A stretch of DNA of 64,000 bases, from the NCBI RefSeq assembly GCF_020097815.1, contig NZ_CP083663.1, forward strand, positions 1,736,001-1,800,000, given 5' to 3'. The stretch is from Haloprofundus salinisoli. GTDB lineage: Archaea > Halobacteriota > Halobacteria > Halobacteriales > Haloferacaceae. Positions 24,379 to 33,239 of the stretch are shown here, in pieces (the stretch's first letter is position 1; each line of letters begins with the position of its first letter). The notes under the pieces were generated by a model. That model saw nothing but the letters and a program-made list of their open reading frames with translations. It had not been told where the DNA came from and made no database searches. The position numbers and the translations under genes were made by a program.

Positions 24379-25800
24379 ATGACTGACAATATCGTACTTC
24401 TCGTTCTTGACACTGTCCGGAAGGACTACTTCGACAGATATTCACCCCGGATTCAAAGTCGGTCAGATGTTTCGTTCAATCAGTGCCGAGCAGCGTCTTC
24501 GTGTAGTGTTCCTAGCCATGCTAGCATCTTCACCGAACAACTCCCCCACCAGCACGGCATCCACAGCCACAATGTTGATTACTCACGTCTTGGCGCTGAC
24601 ACTACCTTTCTCTCACGGCTCAATGACTATCGAACGGTCGGCATTAGCTCAAATACATTTGCCAGTAGTGCGTTTGGGTTCGACCAGATGTTCGACGAAT
24701 TTACTGAACTCTCCTCCACGAAACGATTCCCCGGCGGAATTGACCTTCGCCAGTACGTCAATGAATCGAATAGGTCCGGACTCAACCTCTACACCACGTT
24801 CGTCCGCGACGCGATAGCTGACGAGCAAACGAACACAATTCAGAGCTTCCTGAATGCTTTGAAGGCTGTATTCGACCGGATGGTTTCAAAGGCTCCTATC
24901 CCAACCCTCTTTGATGACGGCGCGTCGATTATTTGTAACCGAATTGAGCGCGAAGTCAGCGGCTCGGAGAACACCTTTATCTTCGCGAATATCATGGATG
25001 CTCATTGGCCGATGCATCATGTTCTCGGCTATGATGAATCACTCTACGACGCACCGAGGGGATGGTCGTCACTCACGTTTAGGGAGTTTGAACAGCTCAT
25101 CTACAATGTTGATGATACTGTACACAAGAACCAAGAATTCATAGAAACGTATCAGCAAGTGTATGCGGCGGCGATTGACTACATTGACCGGCAAGTTGCA
25201 TCACTGATCGACACGCTCGCCGACCAACAACAAGAAACAAGTATCATCATTACTGCAGACCACGGAGAGAATCTTGGCACAAAGCCGGATAACTATTATT
25301 TTTCTCACGAAGCAAGTCTTACAGAGGGATTACTCCACGTCCCACTTGAAGTCATAAACGCACCTGCTGGATATGACGACGTTGAAGATGCGTTCGTTTC
25401 GCAGTTACAGCTCGGAGAACTCTTGGGTGGGATCGCGAAGGGTGATGCATGCGACGTATTTACGTCACACCCCATTGCGGAACTCACAACTACGGCAGTC
25501 CATTATGATGGGTTTAGCCCAGAGGAACAAGCGTATTGGGAGCGGATGCTCCGATGCTGGTACGACGATAGCCGGAAGATTGTCTGGGATTCCGAGGGAA
25601 TAATTGAAGAGTACAAAATAGATAGACAGAGGCCGAACTGGCAACAGCGCCGGGGCGAACTGCAGGACCTACCAGCGTCATGTGACGATGCATTTGACGT
25701 TGGAATTCACGAATATAAGGGGCAGATGGAGCGTGGTGTGATGCAAGATGATATTGATGATGCGACGCGCGAGAGGCTAGCTGAACTCGGCTATCTCTAA
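24379..25800 (+). CDS. Sulfatase/phosphoglycerol-transferase-like enzyme (alkaline phosphatase superfamily)
   Basis: 473 residues. The first metal-binding Asp is in VLLVLDTVRKDY (D11). The nucleophile region is SCSVPSHASIFT (residues 41-52), with Ser/Thr-P-S-H in place of the classic Cys-x-P-S-Arg. IIITADHGENLG near residue 295 supplies the second metal site, and MDAHWPMH lies between. The lack of the CxPSR motif argues against a formylglycine sulfatase and for a transferase or phosphohydrolase of the same fold. Position at the left end of a polysaccharide locus suggests decoration of the glycan. Confidence 0.85.
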   Translation: MTDNIVLLVLDTVRKDYFDRYSPRIQSRSDVSFNQCRAASSCSVPSHASIFTEQLPHQHGIHSHNVDYSRLGADTTFLSRLNDYRTVGISSNTFASSAFGFDQMFDEFTELSSTKRFPGGIDLRQYVNESNRSGLNLYTTFVRDAIADEQTNTIQSFLNALKAVFDRMVSKAPIPTLFDDGASIICNRIEREVSGSENTFIFANIMDAHWPMHHVLGYDESLYDAPRGWSSLTFREFEQLIYNVDDTVHKNQEFIETYQQVYAAAIDYIDRQVASLIDTLADQQQETSIIITADHGENLGTKPDNYYFSHEASLTEGLLHVPLEVINAPAGYDDVEDAFVSQLQLGELLGGIAKGDACDVFTSHPIAELTTTAVHYDGFSPEEQAYWERMLRCWYDDSRKIVWDSEGIIEEYKIDRQRPNWQQRRGELQDLPASCDDAFDVGIHEYKGQMERGVMQDDIDDATRERLAELGYL

Positions 25801-26494
25801 ATAAGCGGCAGGGATGCGTCAAAGTGCTTGAGTATGGCGAGCACGGGACTCGCTATCTAACACCGATTAAATCCGTGAGAGACAACAGAAATACCAGGGA
25901 TAGATTCACCGAACCGGGCGAACAGAACGTCCCGATTTGCGTTGAGTACGATGTCGGTAGTCAGACTCACTCAATAACTTGACAACGGTAACGGTAAGGG
26001 CGAGGGCAATTACCCGGGCCCCGATAACTCAGACGAGCAGTCACCCTTCGAGAACTCCATGGCTTGGGCTGAGCAGAGCATTTTTCAGAAAAAATTTGGG
26101 TGTTTGGTTGACGATGAGAACCAGGGGCGTACATCGGGTACCTCTTTGGTAGCTGGTTCTTATCCTCGGTTGAGGACTCTCATACCATCTATTACTGGAA
26201 TCCATGGCTAGATCACCACCCTTGTATCACATCGCTGAAAGTGTGAGTCGGGTCCGGGAACCACTCGGCCTCACTCGGACTCAAAAAGTCCCAATGACTT
26301 CATCGTTACAGAGTCTAGATCTGCACTGTTGCTGGAACGCCGAGGTCATGCCTTCTTTCGTCGGGATTATCTGGCCGGTAGGAAACCACACAAAGTAGTA
26401 TCCTACAGGATTAGTAGTCGGCTTCAGCCGGTGTATTCTTTCAAACAGACTGTATTCGCAGTGTTTATTACTGGCCCATTCAGTGCACCATACA
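25801..26494. other. Gene-less region upstream of the sugar transferase
   Basis: About 690 nt with no convincing gene; the short frames here show no family features. A TATA-like TTTATTA at 26463 lies about 30 nt before the ATG at 26495. Confidence 0.5.
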
Positions 26495-27904
26495 ATGTTA
26501 ACGGGGTGGCGATACCGCATCGTGAGTGTCTTTGGAGCGGCGGCGATCACCACGCTTGCAGTGCTCGTCGCCAATCACTCCCTCCCGCAGTGGCTGTTCA
26601 CAACCTACGTGCCGGTGTTCAACCGCCTTGACCCATCTGTGTTGGAGGGGCCAGCTCTCGAAAACGCGTTGGGTGTGAGCATCGTTGCAGTTCTCGGCAG
26701 TCTGATTCCGCTATACAAACCGCGACCCCGGCGGATGCTTGACGCCATCGCGCTCACGCAGAAGCGCGTGCTTACGGCCGGACTCGCGCTCGCGACGTTC
26801 GGCTTCTTTGAGTGGTCGCACCGCCTCCCCCGTTTGACGCTAGTGCTCGTCGTCGGCTTGCTGATGGTGGCGATGCCGCTCTGGTTCGTACAAATGCGAC
26901 GGCGTCCATCAACGGATCCACAGCGGACGGTCATCGTTGGTGATGACCCAGTACTCATCAAGCGCATCGCCGAGGAGATTCCGGTTCCAGTGCTGGGATA
27001 TCTCTGTCCGACGAGCGCACTGCCGTCCCAGTGGCGAGGGGAGATAGATGGTCTGGGTGCGATAACTGACGGCGGGACACCGTTAGTGGAATTAGATCGG
27101 TTGGGGGGCTTTTCTCAGCTGGACGACGTACTCGTCGAACACGACGTCGACACGGCGGTGCTTGCGTTTATGCGCCCTGACCGCGCGGAGTTCTTCGGCA
27201 CGATTGACGCGTGTCACGAACACGGCGTGGCTGTGAAGGTACATCGGGATTACGCGGACTCGGTATTGACTGCGGAGGGAAGTGCTGGAACCTTAGTGGA
27301 CGTTGATGTCAAACCGTGGGACGTACAAGACTACATGCTGAAGCGGACATTCGACGTGGCATTTGCAGCGGCCGGGTTGCTCATCTTTGCACCCTTGATG
27401 CTTCTCCTCGCAGTCGCGATTAAACTTGATAGCGAGGGACCTGTTCTGTATAGTCAGGAACGGACCGCTGGACTCGGCGAGAAATTCAAGATATTCAAAT
27501 TCCGGACGATGATCCCTGAAGGTGAGTCTGCGACTCCAGTTGAGGACGACGACAATGACCGTATCACGGAAATCGGGCGTGTGCTGCGGCGGACACACCT
27601 TGACGAACTCCCGCAACTCTGGTCGATTCTGGTTGGGCAAATGAGCGTTGTCGGACCGCGGGCGGCATGGACGGATGAGGAAGCGCTGCTAGAGCGTGAG
27701 ACGGAAATGTGGCGCAAGCGGTGGTTCGTGAAGCCTGGGCTGACGGGGCTAGCACAAATCAACAACGCGAAGAGCACTGATCCGAACGCGAAACTGCGGT
27801 ACGACCTAGAGTACATCCGGCGCCAATCGTTCTGGTACGATTTGAAAATTGTAGTTCGCCAACTGTGGCTGGTTACAATAGACGGATTTGAGCATATTCG
27901 ATAG
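26495..27904 (+). CDS. Initiating polyprenyl-phosphate sugar-1-phosphate transferase (WbaP/PssY-like)
   Basis: 469 residues from the ATG at 26495, placed about 30 nt after the TATA element. The N-terminal half has four or five membrane helices, then a Rossmann-like central domain (TVIVGDDPVLIKRIAEEI). The C-terminal catalytic domain (about 275-469) begins with KRTFDVAFAAAGLLIF and has the family motifs SEGPVLYSQERTAGLGEKFKIFKFRTM, RRTHLDELPQLWSILVGQMSVVGPR and KPGLTGLAQIN. The enzyme starts glycan assembly by moving a sugar phosphate onto a lipid carrier at the inner face of the membrane. It is the first committed step for this locus. Confidence 0.93.
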   Translation: MLTGWRYRIVSVFGAAAITTLAVLVANHSLPQWLFTTYVPVFNRLDPSVLEGPALENALGVSIVAVLGSLIPLYKPRPRRMLDAIALTQKRVLTAGLALATFGFFEWSHRLPRLTLVLVVGLLMVAMPLWFVQMRRRPSTDPQRTVIVGDDPVLIKRIAEEIPVPVLGYLCPTSALPSQWRGEIDGLGAITDGGTPLVELDRLGGFSQLDDVLVEHDVDTAVLAFMRPDRAEFFGTIDACHEHGVAVKVHRDYADSVLTAEGSAGTLVDVDVKPWDVQDYMLKRTFDVAFAAAGLLIFAPLMLLLAVAIKLDSEGPVLYSQERTAGLGEKFKIFKFRTMIPEGESATPVEDDDNDRITEIGRVLRRTHLDELPQLWSILVGQMSVVGPRAAWTDEEALLERETEMWRKRWFVKPGLTGLAQINNAKSTDPNAKLRYDLEYIRRQSFWYDLKIVVRQLWLVTIDGFEHIR

Positions 27905-27993
27905 GATAGTCGAAGCCAGTAACCTGGATCAATTCCGGGACTGTTGGGTCTATACCTTCTCCTGCTCTGGTAATCTCTGTAGGAGAGCCTCGT

Positions 27994-28932
27994 CTACGAT
28001 TGTTGCAGGTAATATTCAACTGTCGCTCTGAGTCCTTCATCGAATGACCACTGTGGTTCCCACCCAAGTGCCTGAAGTTTGGACGCATCAAGGGCATACC
28101 GACGGTCATGGCCTTTGCGGTCTTCTACATACTCGATAAGGTCTGACGTGGCACCAACAGCTTCGACGATTCGCTGAGTTACCTCGCGGTTCTCAAGTTC
28201 AGTTCCACCACCAATATTGTAAACTTCGCCGATGTCTCCCGCACGGAGGACCGTCCACAATGCACGACAATGGTCTTCGACGAAGAGCCACTCACGGACG
28301 TTTGTCCCATCGCCGTAGAGCGGGAGCGACTTCCCCTCGTTGGCGCGGGTTATGAACTTCGGAATCAGTTTCTCGGGATGTTGACGCGGGCCAAAGTTGT
28401 TGCACGCTCGCGTGATCGTCACTGGAACGCCGTAGGTCTCGTAATAGCTCTTCGCAAGCAAGTCGGAGCTAGCTTTCGTCGCCGCGTAGGGGTTACGTGG
28501 GTCGAGGCGGTCTTCCTCGGTGAACGCCCCTGAGAGCGCCTCGCCGTACACCTCATCAGTTGAGACGTGTAGGAAACGGTCGAGGTCCGTCTCCCGTACC
28601 GCGTCGATGAGTGTTCGTGTCCCTTCGACGTTGGTGGAGACGAAAGGATGGGCATCGTCGATGGAACGGTCAACGTGTGACTGCGCCGCGAAGTGGACCA
28701 CCACGTCTGCCTCTTCGAGGAGTCCAGTTACGAGTGCCTCATCCCGAATGTCGCCGCGAATGAAGTTATGGCGTGGATCGTCTCGAACGCCATCAAGTTT
28801 AGAAATATCACCGGCATAGGTTAGTGCGTCAAGCGTCGTCACTTCAACGTCAGCGTCGACATCCGACCTGAGAAGATAGTGGACGAAGTTAGAGCCGATG
28901 AATCCAGCACCGCCTGTGACTAGAATGTGCAT
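27994..28932 (-). CDS. rfbB: dTDP-glucose 4,6-dehydratase
   Basis: 312 residues. The N-terminal GGAGFIGSNFVHYLL is the NAD-binding loop. The catalytic YxxxK is in NPYAATKASSD, with HVSTDEVYGE and the substrate motif RACNNFGPRQHPEKLIPKFI, both diagnostic of dTDP-glucose (and not UDP-glucose) dehydratases. It makes dTDP-4-dehydro-6-deoxyglucose for L-rhamnose synthesis. It is divergent from rfbD with a short shared promoter (28933-28987) carrying AAATATCC on this strand. Confidence 0.93.
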   Translation of the reverse strand: MHILVTGGAGFIGSNFVHYLLRSDVDADVEVTTLDALTYAGDISKLDGVRDDPRHNFIRGDIRDEALVTGLLEEADVVVHFAAQSHVDRSIDDAHPFVSTNVEGTRTLIDAVRETDLDRFLHVSTDEVYGEALSGAFTEEDRLDPRNPYAATKASSDLLAKSYYETYGVPVTITRACNNFGPRQHPEKLIPKFITRANEGKSLPLYGDGTNVREWLFVEDHCRALWTVLRAGDIGEVYNIGGGTELENREVTQRIVEAVGATSDLIEYVEDRKGHDRRYALDASKLQALGWEPQWSFDEGLRATVEYYLQQS

Positions 28933-28987
28933 ACTCCATTACCTATAACGGAAGGATATTTGCTTTTTCATGCACGATTGCCAGACA

Positions 28988-29902
28988 ATGGACTGTCTTG
29001 TCGTCGGTGGATCTGGCTTATTGGGTAGCAACGTCGTCCACCTGGCCGCTGACCGTGGACTTTCTGTCGGTGCGACTTTCAGATCCTGCCCAGAACTAGT
29101 CCCTACTTCAGCTACTAAACGTGTTAGGTTCGACCTGCGTAACGCCGATCAGTTTGGAAGTCTTCTGGAGCAAACAGTGCCTGATCTAGTCGTCAACTGT
29201 GCTGCGATGACTGATGTCGACGGTTGCGAACATAATCCAGATCACGCTCGCTTGGTCAACGGTGAAATCCCTGGAGCGCTCGCCGGTGCCTGTGCGTCTC
29301 GAGACATTCATTTCGTTCACGTGTCAACAGACTACATCTTTGATGGACGCTTGCGGCGCTCATACCGAGAGGACGATGTTGCGAACCCACTGCAGGTGTA
29401 TGGGCAATCCAAGCACCTCAGCGAACGTACTGTCTGTAGGGCGCACCCCATACCGCTTATCGTCCGCCTCTCGTTTGTATACGGTGTCCACGCCACCACC
29501 GACGTACTGACTGGATTTCCGGCCTGGGTTCGAGATAGACTTGACTCCGAAGACAACGCCCCCTTGTTCACGGATCAGTGGACAACGCCGACGCGTGCCG
29601 GTTACGCCGCCGAGACGATACTGAATCTTTACGACGCGGGCGCGACTGGAACGTTCCACGTCGCATCGTCTGAATGTTGTTCACCCTATGAGTTCGGTAC
29701 GAAGATCGTAGATTTCGTTCCAGACGCGAGTGGGGACCAACTAGTGCAAAGTTCCCAGAGTGACGTGGAGCGAGCGGCAAGACGTCCGACTCATACCTGT
29801 TTAGCGACGGAAAAAATCGAATCCGAACTCGGTCATCGGGTACCGAGGATTGAGACCGATCTAAACACGATCGCTGATGCGTTTGCTAGTCAAGACCGAT
29901 AG
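28988..29902 (+). CDS. rfbD: dTDP-4-dehydrorhamnose reductase
   Basis: About 304 residues. I prefer the ATG at 28988, directly before the Rossmann strand DCLVVGGSGLLGSNVVHLA and with spacing fitting a GATATTTGC TATA-like element; an ATG six codons upstream (28970) is possible. Motifs: VVNCAAMTDVDGCEHNPDHA, VHVSTDYIFDG and YGQSKHLSE (YxxxK). It reduces the 4-keto group in the last step to dTDP-L-rhamnose. Its end overlaps the convergent zinc-ribbon gene by 13 nt. Confidence 0.88.
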   Translation: MDCLVVGGSGLLGSNVVHLAADRGLSVGATFRSCPELVPTSATKRVRFDLRNADQFGSLLEQTVPDLVVNCAAMTDVDGCEHNPDHARLVNGEIPGALAGACASRDIHFVHVSTDYIFDGRLRRSYREDDVANPLQVYGQSKHLSERTVCRAHPIPLIVRLSFVYGVHATTDVLTGFPAWVRDRLDSEDNAPLFTDQWTTPTRAGYAAETILNLYDAGATGTFHVASSECCSPYEFGTKIVDFVPDASGDQLVQSSQSDVERAARRPTHTCLATEKIESELGHRVPRIETDLNTIADAFASQDR

Positions 29903-30069
29903 CGTTCTCGGTGATTAACGAGGTGGTTTTGGTCTGATTCGTTCAGGTCGTTAAAGTGGAGGACGTACTCACAGCCGAGACGGGGACATTCCATGACGCG
30001 GTGACGCTCAAGGACGTTTCCCGCGATGACGGTACCACACTCTGGACAGGCGGTCATGACGATGTGCAT
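29890..30069 (-). CDS. 59-residue zinc-ribbon-like protein in the rfbC-rfbA operon
   Basis: The product begins MHIVMTACPECGTVIAGNVL and continues ERHRVMECPRLGCEYVLHFNDL. The cysteines fall as CPxCG and, 16 residues later, C-x4-C, with a His nearby, so one zinc site is likely. It starts 2 nt after the rfbA stop and is certainly co-transcribed with rfbC-rfbA. I have seen close relatives in other haloarchaea but know no function. An internal ATG (30057) could be the real start. It may regulate the locus or be a metal-binding adaptor. Confidence 0.75.
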   Translation of the reverse strand: MHIVMTACPECGTVIAGNVLERHRVMECPRLGCEYVLHFNDLNESDQNHLVNHRERYRS

Positions 30070-30071
30070 GG

Positions 30072-31145
30072 TTAGAGCTTGAGATTCGAGTTTTCACCAA
30101 CAATGAGTCGTCTACCCTCTGGAAGGAGGTCGTCTGCACTCCCGATTGTCGTCCCACGGCCGATGAGGCTATCGACTATCTTACCATTACTCGTGACAGT
30201 CGTGTCGCCTATGAGCACTGTGTTCTCAACGTGGGCGTTGCAAACGGTACAGTCGGGGCCGATAGACGTATAGGGTCCGATGTACGTCCCTGATCTAATC
30301 GTCGTCTCGGCGTCAATGCTCACCGGACCGCGGACGACTGCGCCGGCCTCAATGGTCGCTGTCTCGTGCAGGTCGAGGTGGCCAGTGACATCGGCACCGT
30401 CCTCGACGGTACCTTCGGTACTTCGGGGGTGACGCTGGAGCACGAGTCGATTTGCGTCGAGAATATCCTGCGGACGTCCAGTGTCCTTCCACCAGCCTTT
30501 AACCACGTGGGAGTCGATGGCATTACCACGATCGAGAAGCCCTTGGATGGCGTCAGTAATCTCAAGTTCGCCGCGCCATGAGGGTTCGAGATTTTCAATG
30601 ACATCGAATACTTTTGGCGAGAACGCGTAGATGCCGATAAGCGCGAGGCTCGACGGTGGGTCGTCTGGTTTCTCCACGAGTTGGATTACCTGTCCCTCAT
30701 CGTCTACGTTGGCTATGCCGAACGCAGTGGGATTATCGACCTCCTGCAGAGCGATACCTGCCGCGTAGTTGCCGGACCGGAAGCTTTCCACGAGGTCAGT
30801 AATGCCTGAGTTGAGGATGTTGTCGCCGAGGTACATCACAAAGTCGTCTTCGCCGACGAACTCCTGTGCACAGCCCGCCGCGTGGGCGAGGCCGAGCGGT
30901 TCGCCCTGAACGATGTAGGTCACGTCGACGCCAAAGCACGATCCGTCACCGAGGAACTCTTGGACCTCCTCGCGTCCCTTATTCCCGAGGACGACACCGA
31001 TTTCGGTGATACCGGCTTCCTTCAGGTCTTCAACGGCGTACTGGAGAACTGGTTTGTTCGCGACGGGGACGAGCTGCTTCGGCCCAGTATGTGTTATTGG
31101 TCGGAGGCGAGTGCCTTCTCCGCCGGAAAGTAAGACACCTTTCAT
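30072..31145 (-). CDS. rfbA: Glucose-1-phosphate thymidylyltransferase, long archaeal type
   Basis: 357 residues. The nucleotidyltransferase signature LLSGGEGTRLRPIT is at the N-terminus, with KQLVPVANKP, the metal-site MYLGDNIL and GWWKDTGRPQDIL. Residues from about 245 form a left-handed beta-helix of hexapeptide repeats (GAVVRGPVSI, GTYIGPYTSIGP), absent in short bacterial RfbA but usual in archaeal enzymes. It makes dTDP-glucose, the first step to dTDP-rhamnose. The start is 2 nt after the rfbC stop. Confidence 0.93.
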   Translation of the reverse strand: MKGVLLSGGEGTRLRPITHTGPKQLVPVANKPVLQYAVEDLKEAGITEIGVVLGNKGREEVQEFLGDGSCFGVDVTYIVQGEPLGLAHAAGCAQEFVGEDDFVMYLGDNILNSGITDLVESFRSGNYAAGIALQEVDNPTAFGIANVDDEGQVIQLVEKPDDPPSSLALIGIYAFSPKVFDVIENLEPSWRGELEITDAIQGLLDRGNAIDSHVVKGWWKDTGRPQDILDANRLVLQRHPRSTEGTVEDGADVTGHLDLHETATIEAGAVVRGPVSIDAETTIRSGTYIGPYTSIGPDCTVCNAHVENTVLIGDTTVTSNGKIVDSLIGRGTTIGSADDLLPEGRRLIVGENSNLKL

Positions 31146-31147
31146 GA

Positions 31148-31618
31148 TTACTCGTGCGGGCCAGCGTCCCAGTCGAGGGGAATCTTCTCTGTGTCATAGG
31201 GGAGCCGCTCCTCGTCAGGGTTGTCGTAGTTATAGAGGTTCGTGGGGAAGTTCATCATAATTGCTTGCTCGTTTCCAACGACTTTGAACCCATGCCAGCA
31301 GTCCCCCGGGATTCGGACCACTTGCTGGTTGTGCTCACCAATGATGAACGTGTTGAGTTCACCCTGCGTGTGCGAATCTTCTCGGTCGTCGTACACGCCA
31401 ACTTTGATTCGTCCCTTTGGACAGACGAAGTGGTCAATCTGACCTTTGAGGTGGCGATGCCAAGCGCGAATAATACCAGGATACGTCATCGAATAGTAGG
31501 ACATTGCGGGCTCATGGTCGTACTCGTCCCAGTCCTCACGGAAAACTTCAACTAGGTGGCCGCGCTCGTCAGCATTGAGTTGGAGGTCTCGAACTTCGAC
31601 ATCGTGGATACGACTCAT
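31148..31618 (-). CDS. rfbC: dTDP-4-dehydrorhamnose 3,5-epimerase
   Basis: 156 residues from the ATG at 31618; TATTAGA about 27-30 nt upstream fits a leaderless mRNA. The cupin fold shows DERGHLVEVFREDW, YYSMTYPGIIRAWHRHLKGQIDHFVCPKGRIKVGVYDDRE (the conserved His-His region) and VRIPGDCWHGFKVVGNEQAIMMNFPTNLYNYDNPDEERL. It epimerises C3 and C5 in rhamnose synthesis. It is the first gene of the operon rfbC-rfbA-zinc ribbon. Confidence 0.92.
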   Translation of the reverse strand: MSRIHDVEVRDLQLNADERGHLVEVFREDWDEYDHEPAMSYYSMTYPGIIRAWHRHLKGQIDHFVCPKGRIKVGVYDDREDSHTQGELNTFIIGEHNQQVVRIPGDCWHGFKVVGNEQAIMMNFPTNLYNYDNPDEERLPYDTEKIPLDWDAGPHE

Positions 31619-31820
31619 CTGTTTCACGAATTTCGTTCGAATCTAATAGCTCTGGCGAAGATCCGGATGGAGGGTCAGATTTGATTAGTCAAACATTCTT
31701 TCCCGTTTGATTGAGAGTGTTACAAGATCTTTGTAGATATTCGATACTGATAACACCTACTCTTGTTCATTTATCGTGTAGCCTCCAACAGAGGCCTAGA
31801 ACGCTATTTGAAGATATAGT

Positions 31821-33236
31821 ATGAATCTCGCACGCTCGTCTCTCAAGCTTTACATAGCAAACGTCACAAGTGCAGGGGTCAGTTTCCTTGGGATCACCTA
31901 CTTCGCGCGGGAACTTGGGGCAACTCCCATAGGCGTGTTCTTCTTGTTTGAGGCCCTTCTTGGGATTCTTGCCATTCCAGCTGATTTCGGCTTGCGTGGG
32001 GCTGTTGAGAAGCGAATTAGCGAAGGTAAATCACAAAGTGAGTACCTTTCCAGTGCAGTTATACTCAAAGCTATTCCAGTTGTTGCAATTGTTCTCGGCA
32101 TACTGCTTCTGCGATCATTCATTAACCGATATCTCGGGGCGAACATTGCTGTCTTTCTCGCAGTGGCAATCGTACTTCAGGAAGCTGCGCAGCTCACGGT
32201 TGCCGTCTTGAAGGGCGAACTTCGAGTCGACGAAACAGCTGTCCTTCAGTTGGTACGGCAGGTCACCTGGGTTGGAGTAGGGGTTGTACTTGTTTCACAG
32301 GGTTTTGGGGTGGTTAGTCTCGTTTATGGGTTATTGACTGGTCTAGTCTTCATGTTGGTGTTAGGCTGGTACAAATGTTCCATTACTTTAGGTCAGCCGT
32401 CAAGAGAGCATCTGCACTCACTTTTTGCTTACGGAAAGTATGATATCGTCTATTCTGTCGGTGGCTACTTTTATAACTGGATGGACGTGCTAATTATCGG
32501 ATTTTTCCTCACGCAGGCGCATGTTGGGGCATATGAGATCGCATGGCGGATAACAGGTATGGTTATCATGCTTAGTAACTCGGTTGCAAGCGCTATATTT
32601 CCTCAGTTGAGTAAATGGAGTGCAACGGAAATGACTGCGAAGGTGGAACAGCTTCTACCCTATACCTTTATTTCGTCCGCTGTTATCATTATACCCGGAT
32701 TCGTTGGCGGAACTTTATTGTCTACTCATATCTTGAGAATATTATTTGGACAAGAATACGTAATCGCTAGTGGCGTTCTATCATTACTTTTACTTGAAAA
32801 GGTATTTGAAGGGGGCCAAAACATGATCTCTTCTACGTTGCGAGGGCTGAACCGCCCTGATCTCTTAGCTAAAGCCTCACTTATAGCACAAATCGCCAAT
32901 GTAGTATTGAATCTTGCTTTAATTTCGACATTTGGCCTCATCGGTGCAGCGGTAGGTACGCTTCTCGCTTCTTTAATAGGGGATTCCCTCTCGTATTACT
33001 ACGCAGATGGCATCATAAATATAAGACTGCCATACAAGGAAGTCGCTTTAACAATCCTTTCCTCCGTTATAATGGGGGTAGGAATTCATATACTCCTTGC
33101 ACAGGTAAAGGTCGACACAACCATGGAACTAACACTCGTGATTCTTACAAGTTTGTTGATTTACGCCGTATTTGAAATAACATTGGTCGCAGAGGTTCGA
33201 AAGTGGCTTACTGCATCGTTGAAACCACTATTATAG
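31821..33236 (+). CDS. Oligosaccharide flippase (Wzx/polysaccharide biosynthesis family)
   Basis: 471 residues with about 12-14 membrane helices. The N-terminus SLKLYIANVTSAGVSFLGITYFARELGATPIGVFFLFEA is typical of the MATE/Wzx-type lipid-linked glycan flippases, as is the middle LFAYGKYDIVYSVGGYFYNWMDVLIIGFF. It moves lipid-linked oligosaccharide across the membrane. It begins the AT-rich part of the locus, with many ATA, AAA and TTA codons unlike the flanking genes, so this part was probably acquired separately. It is 3 nt from the next gene. Confidence 0.9.
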   Translation: MNLARSSLKLYIANVTSAGVSFLGITYFARELGATPIGVFFLFEALLGILAIPADFGLRGAVEKRISEGKSQSEYLSSAVILKAIPVVAIVLGILLLRSFINRYLGANIAVFLAVAIVLQEAAQLTVAVLKGELRVDETAVLQLVRQVTWVGVGVVLVSQGFGVVSLVYGLLTGLVFMLVLGWYKCSITLGQPSREHLHSLFAYGKYDIVYSVGGYFYNWMDVLIIGFFLTQAHVGAYEIAWRITGMVIMLSNSVASAIFPQLSKWSATEMTAKVEQLLPYTFISSAVIIIPGFVGGTLLSTHILRILFGQEYVIASGVLSLLLLEKVFEGGQNMISSTLRGLNRPDLLAKASLIAQIANVVLNLALISTFGLIGAAVGTLLASLIGDSLSYYYADGIINIRLPYKEVALTILSSVIMGVGIHILLAQVKVDTTMELTLVILTSLLIYAVFEITLVAEVRKWLTASLKPLL

Positions 33237-33239
33237 GAC

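Noticed and set aside
26204..26398. Short plus-strand frame upstream of the sugar transferase
   Set aside because: No family features, no good start signals, and composition unlike the coding genes.
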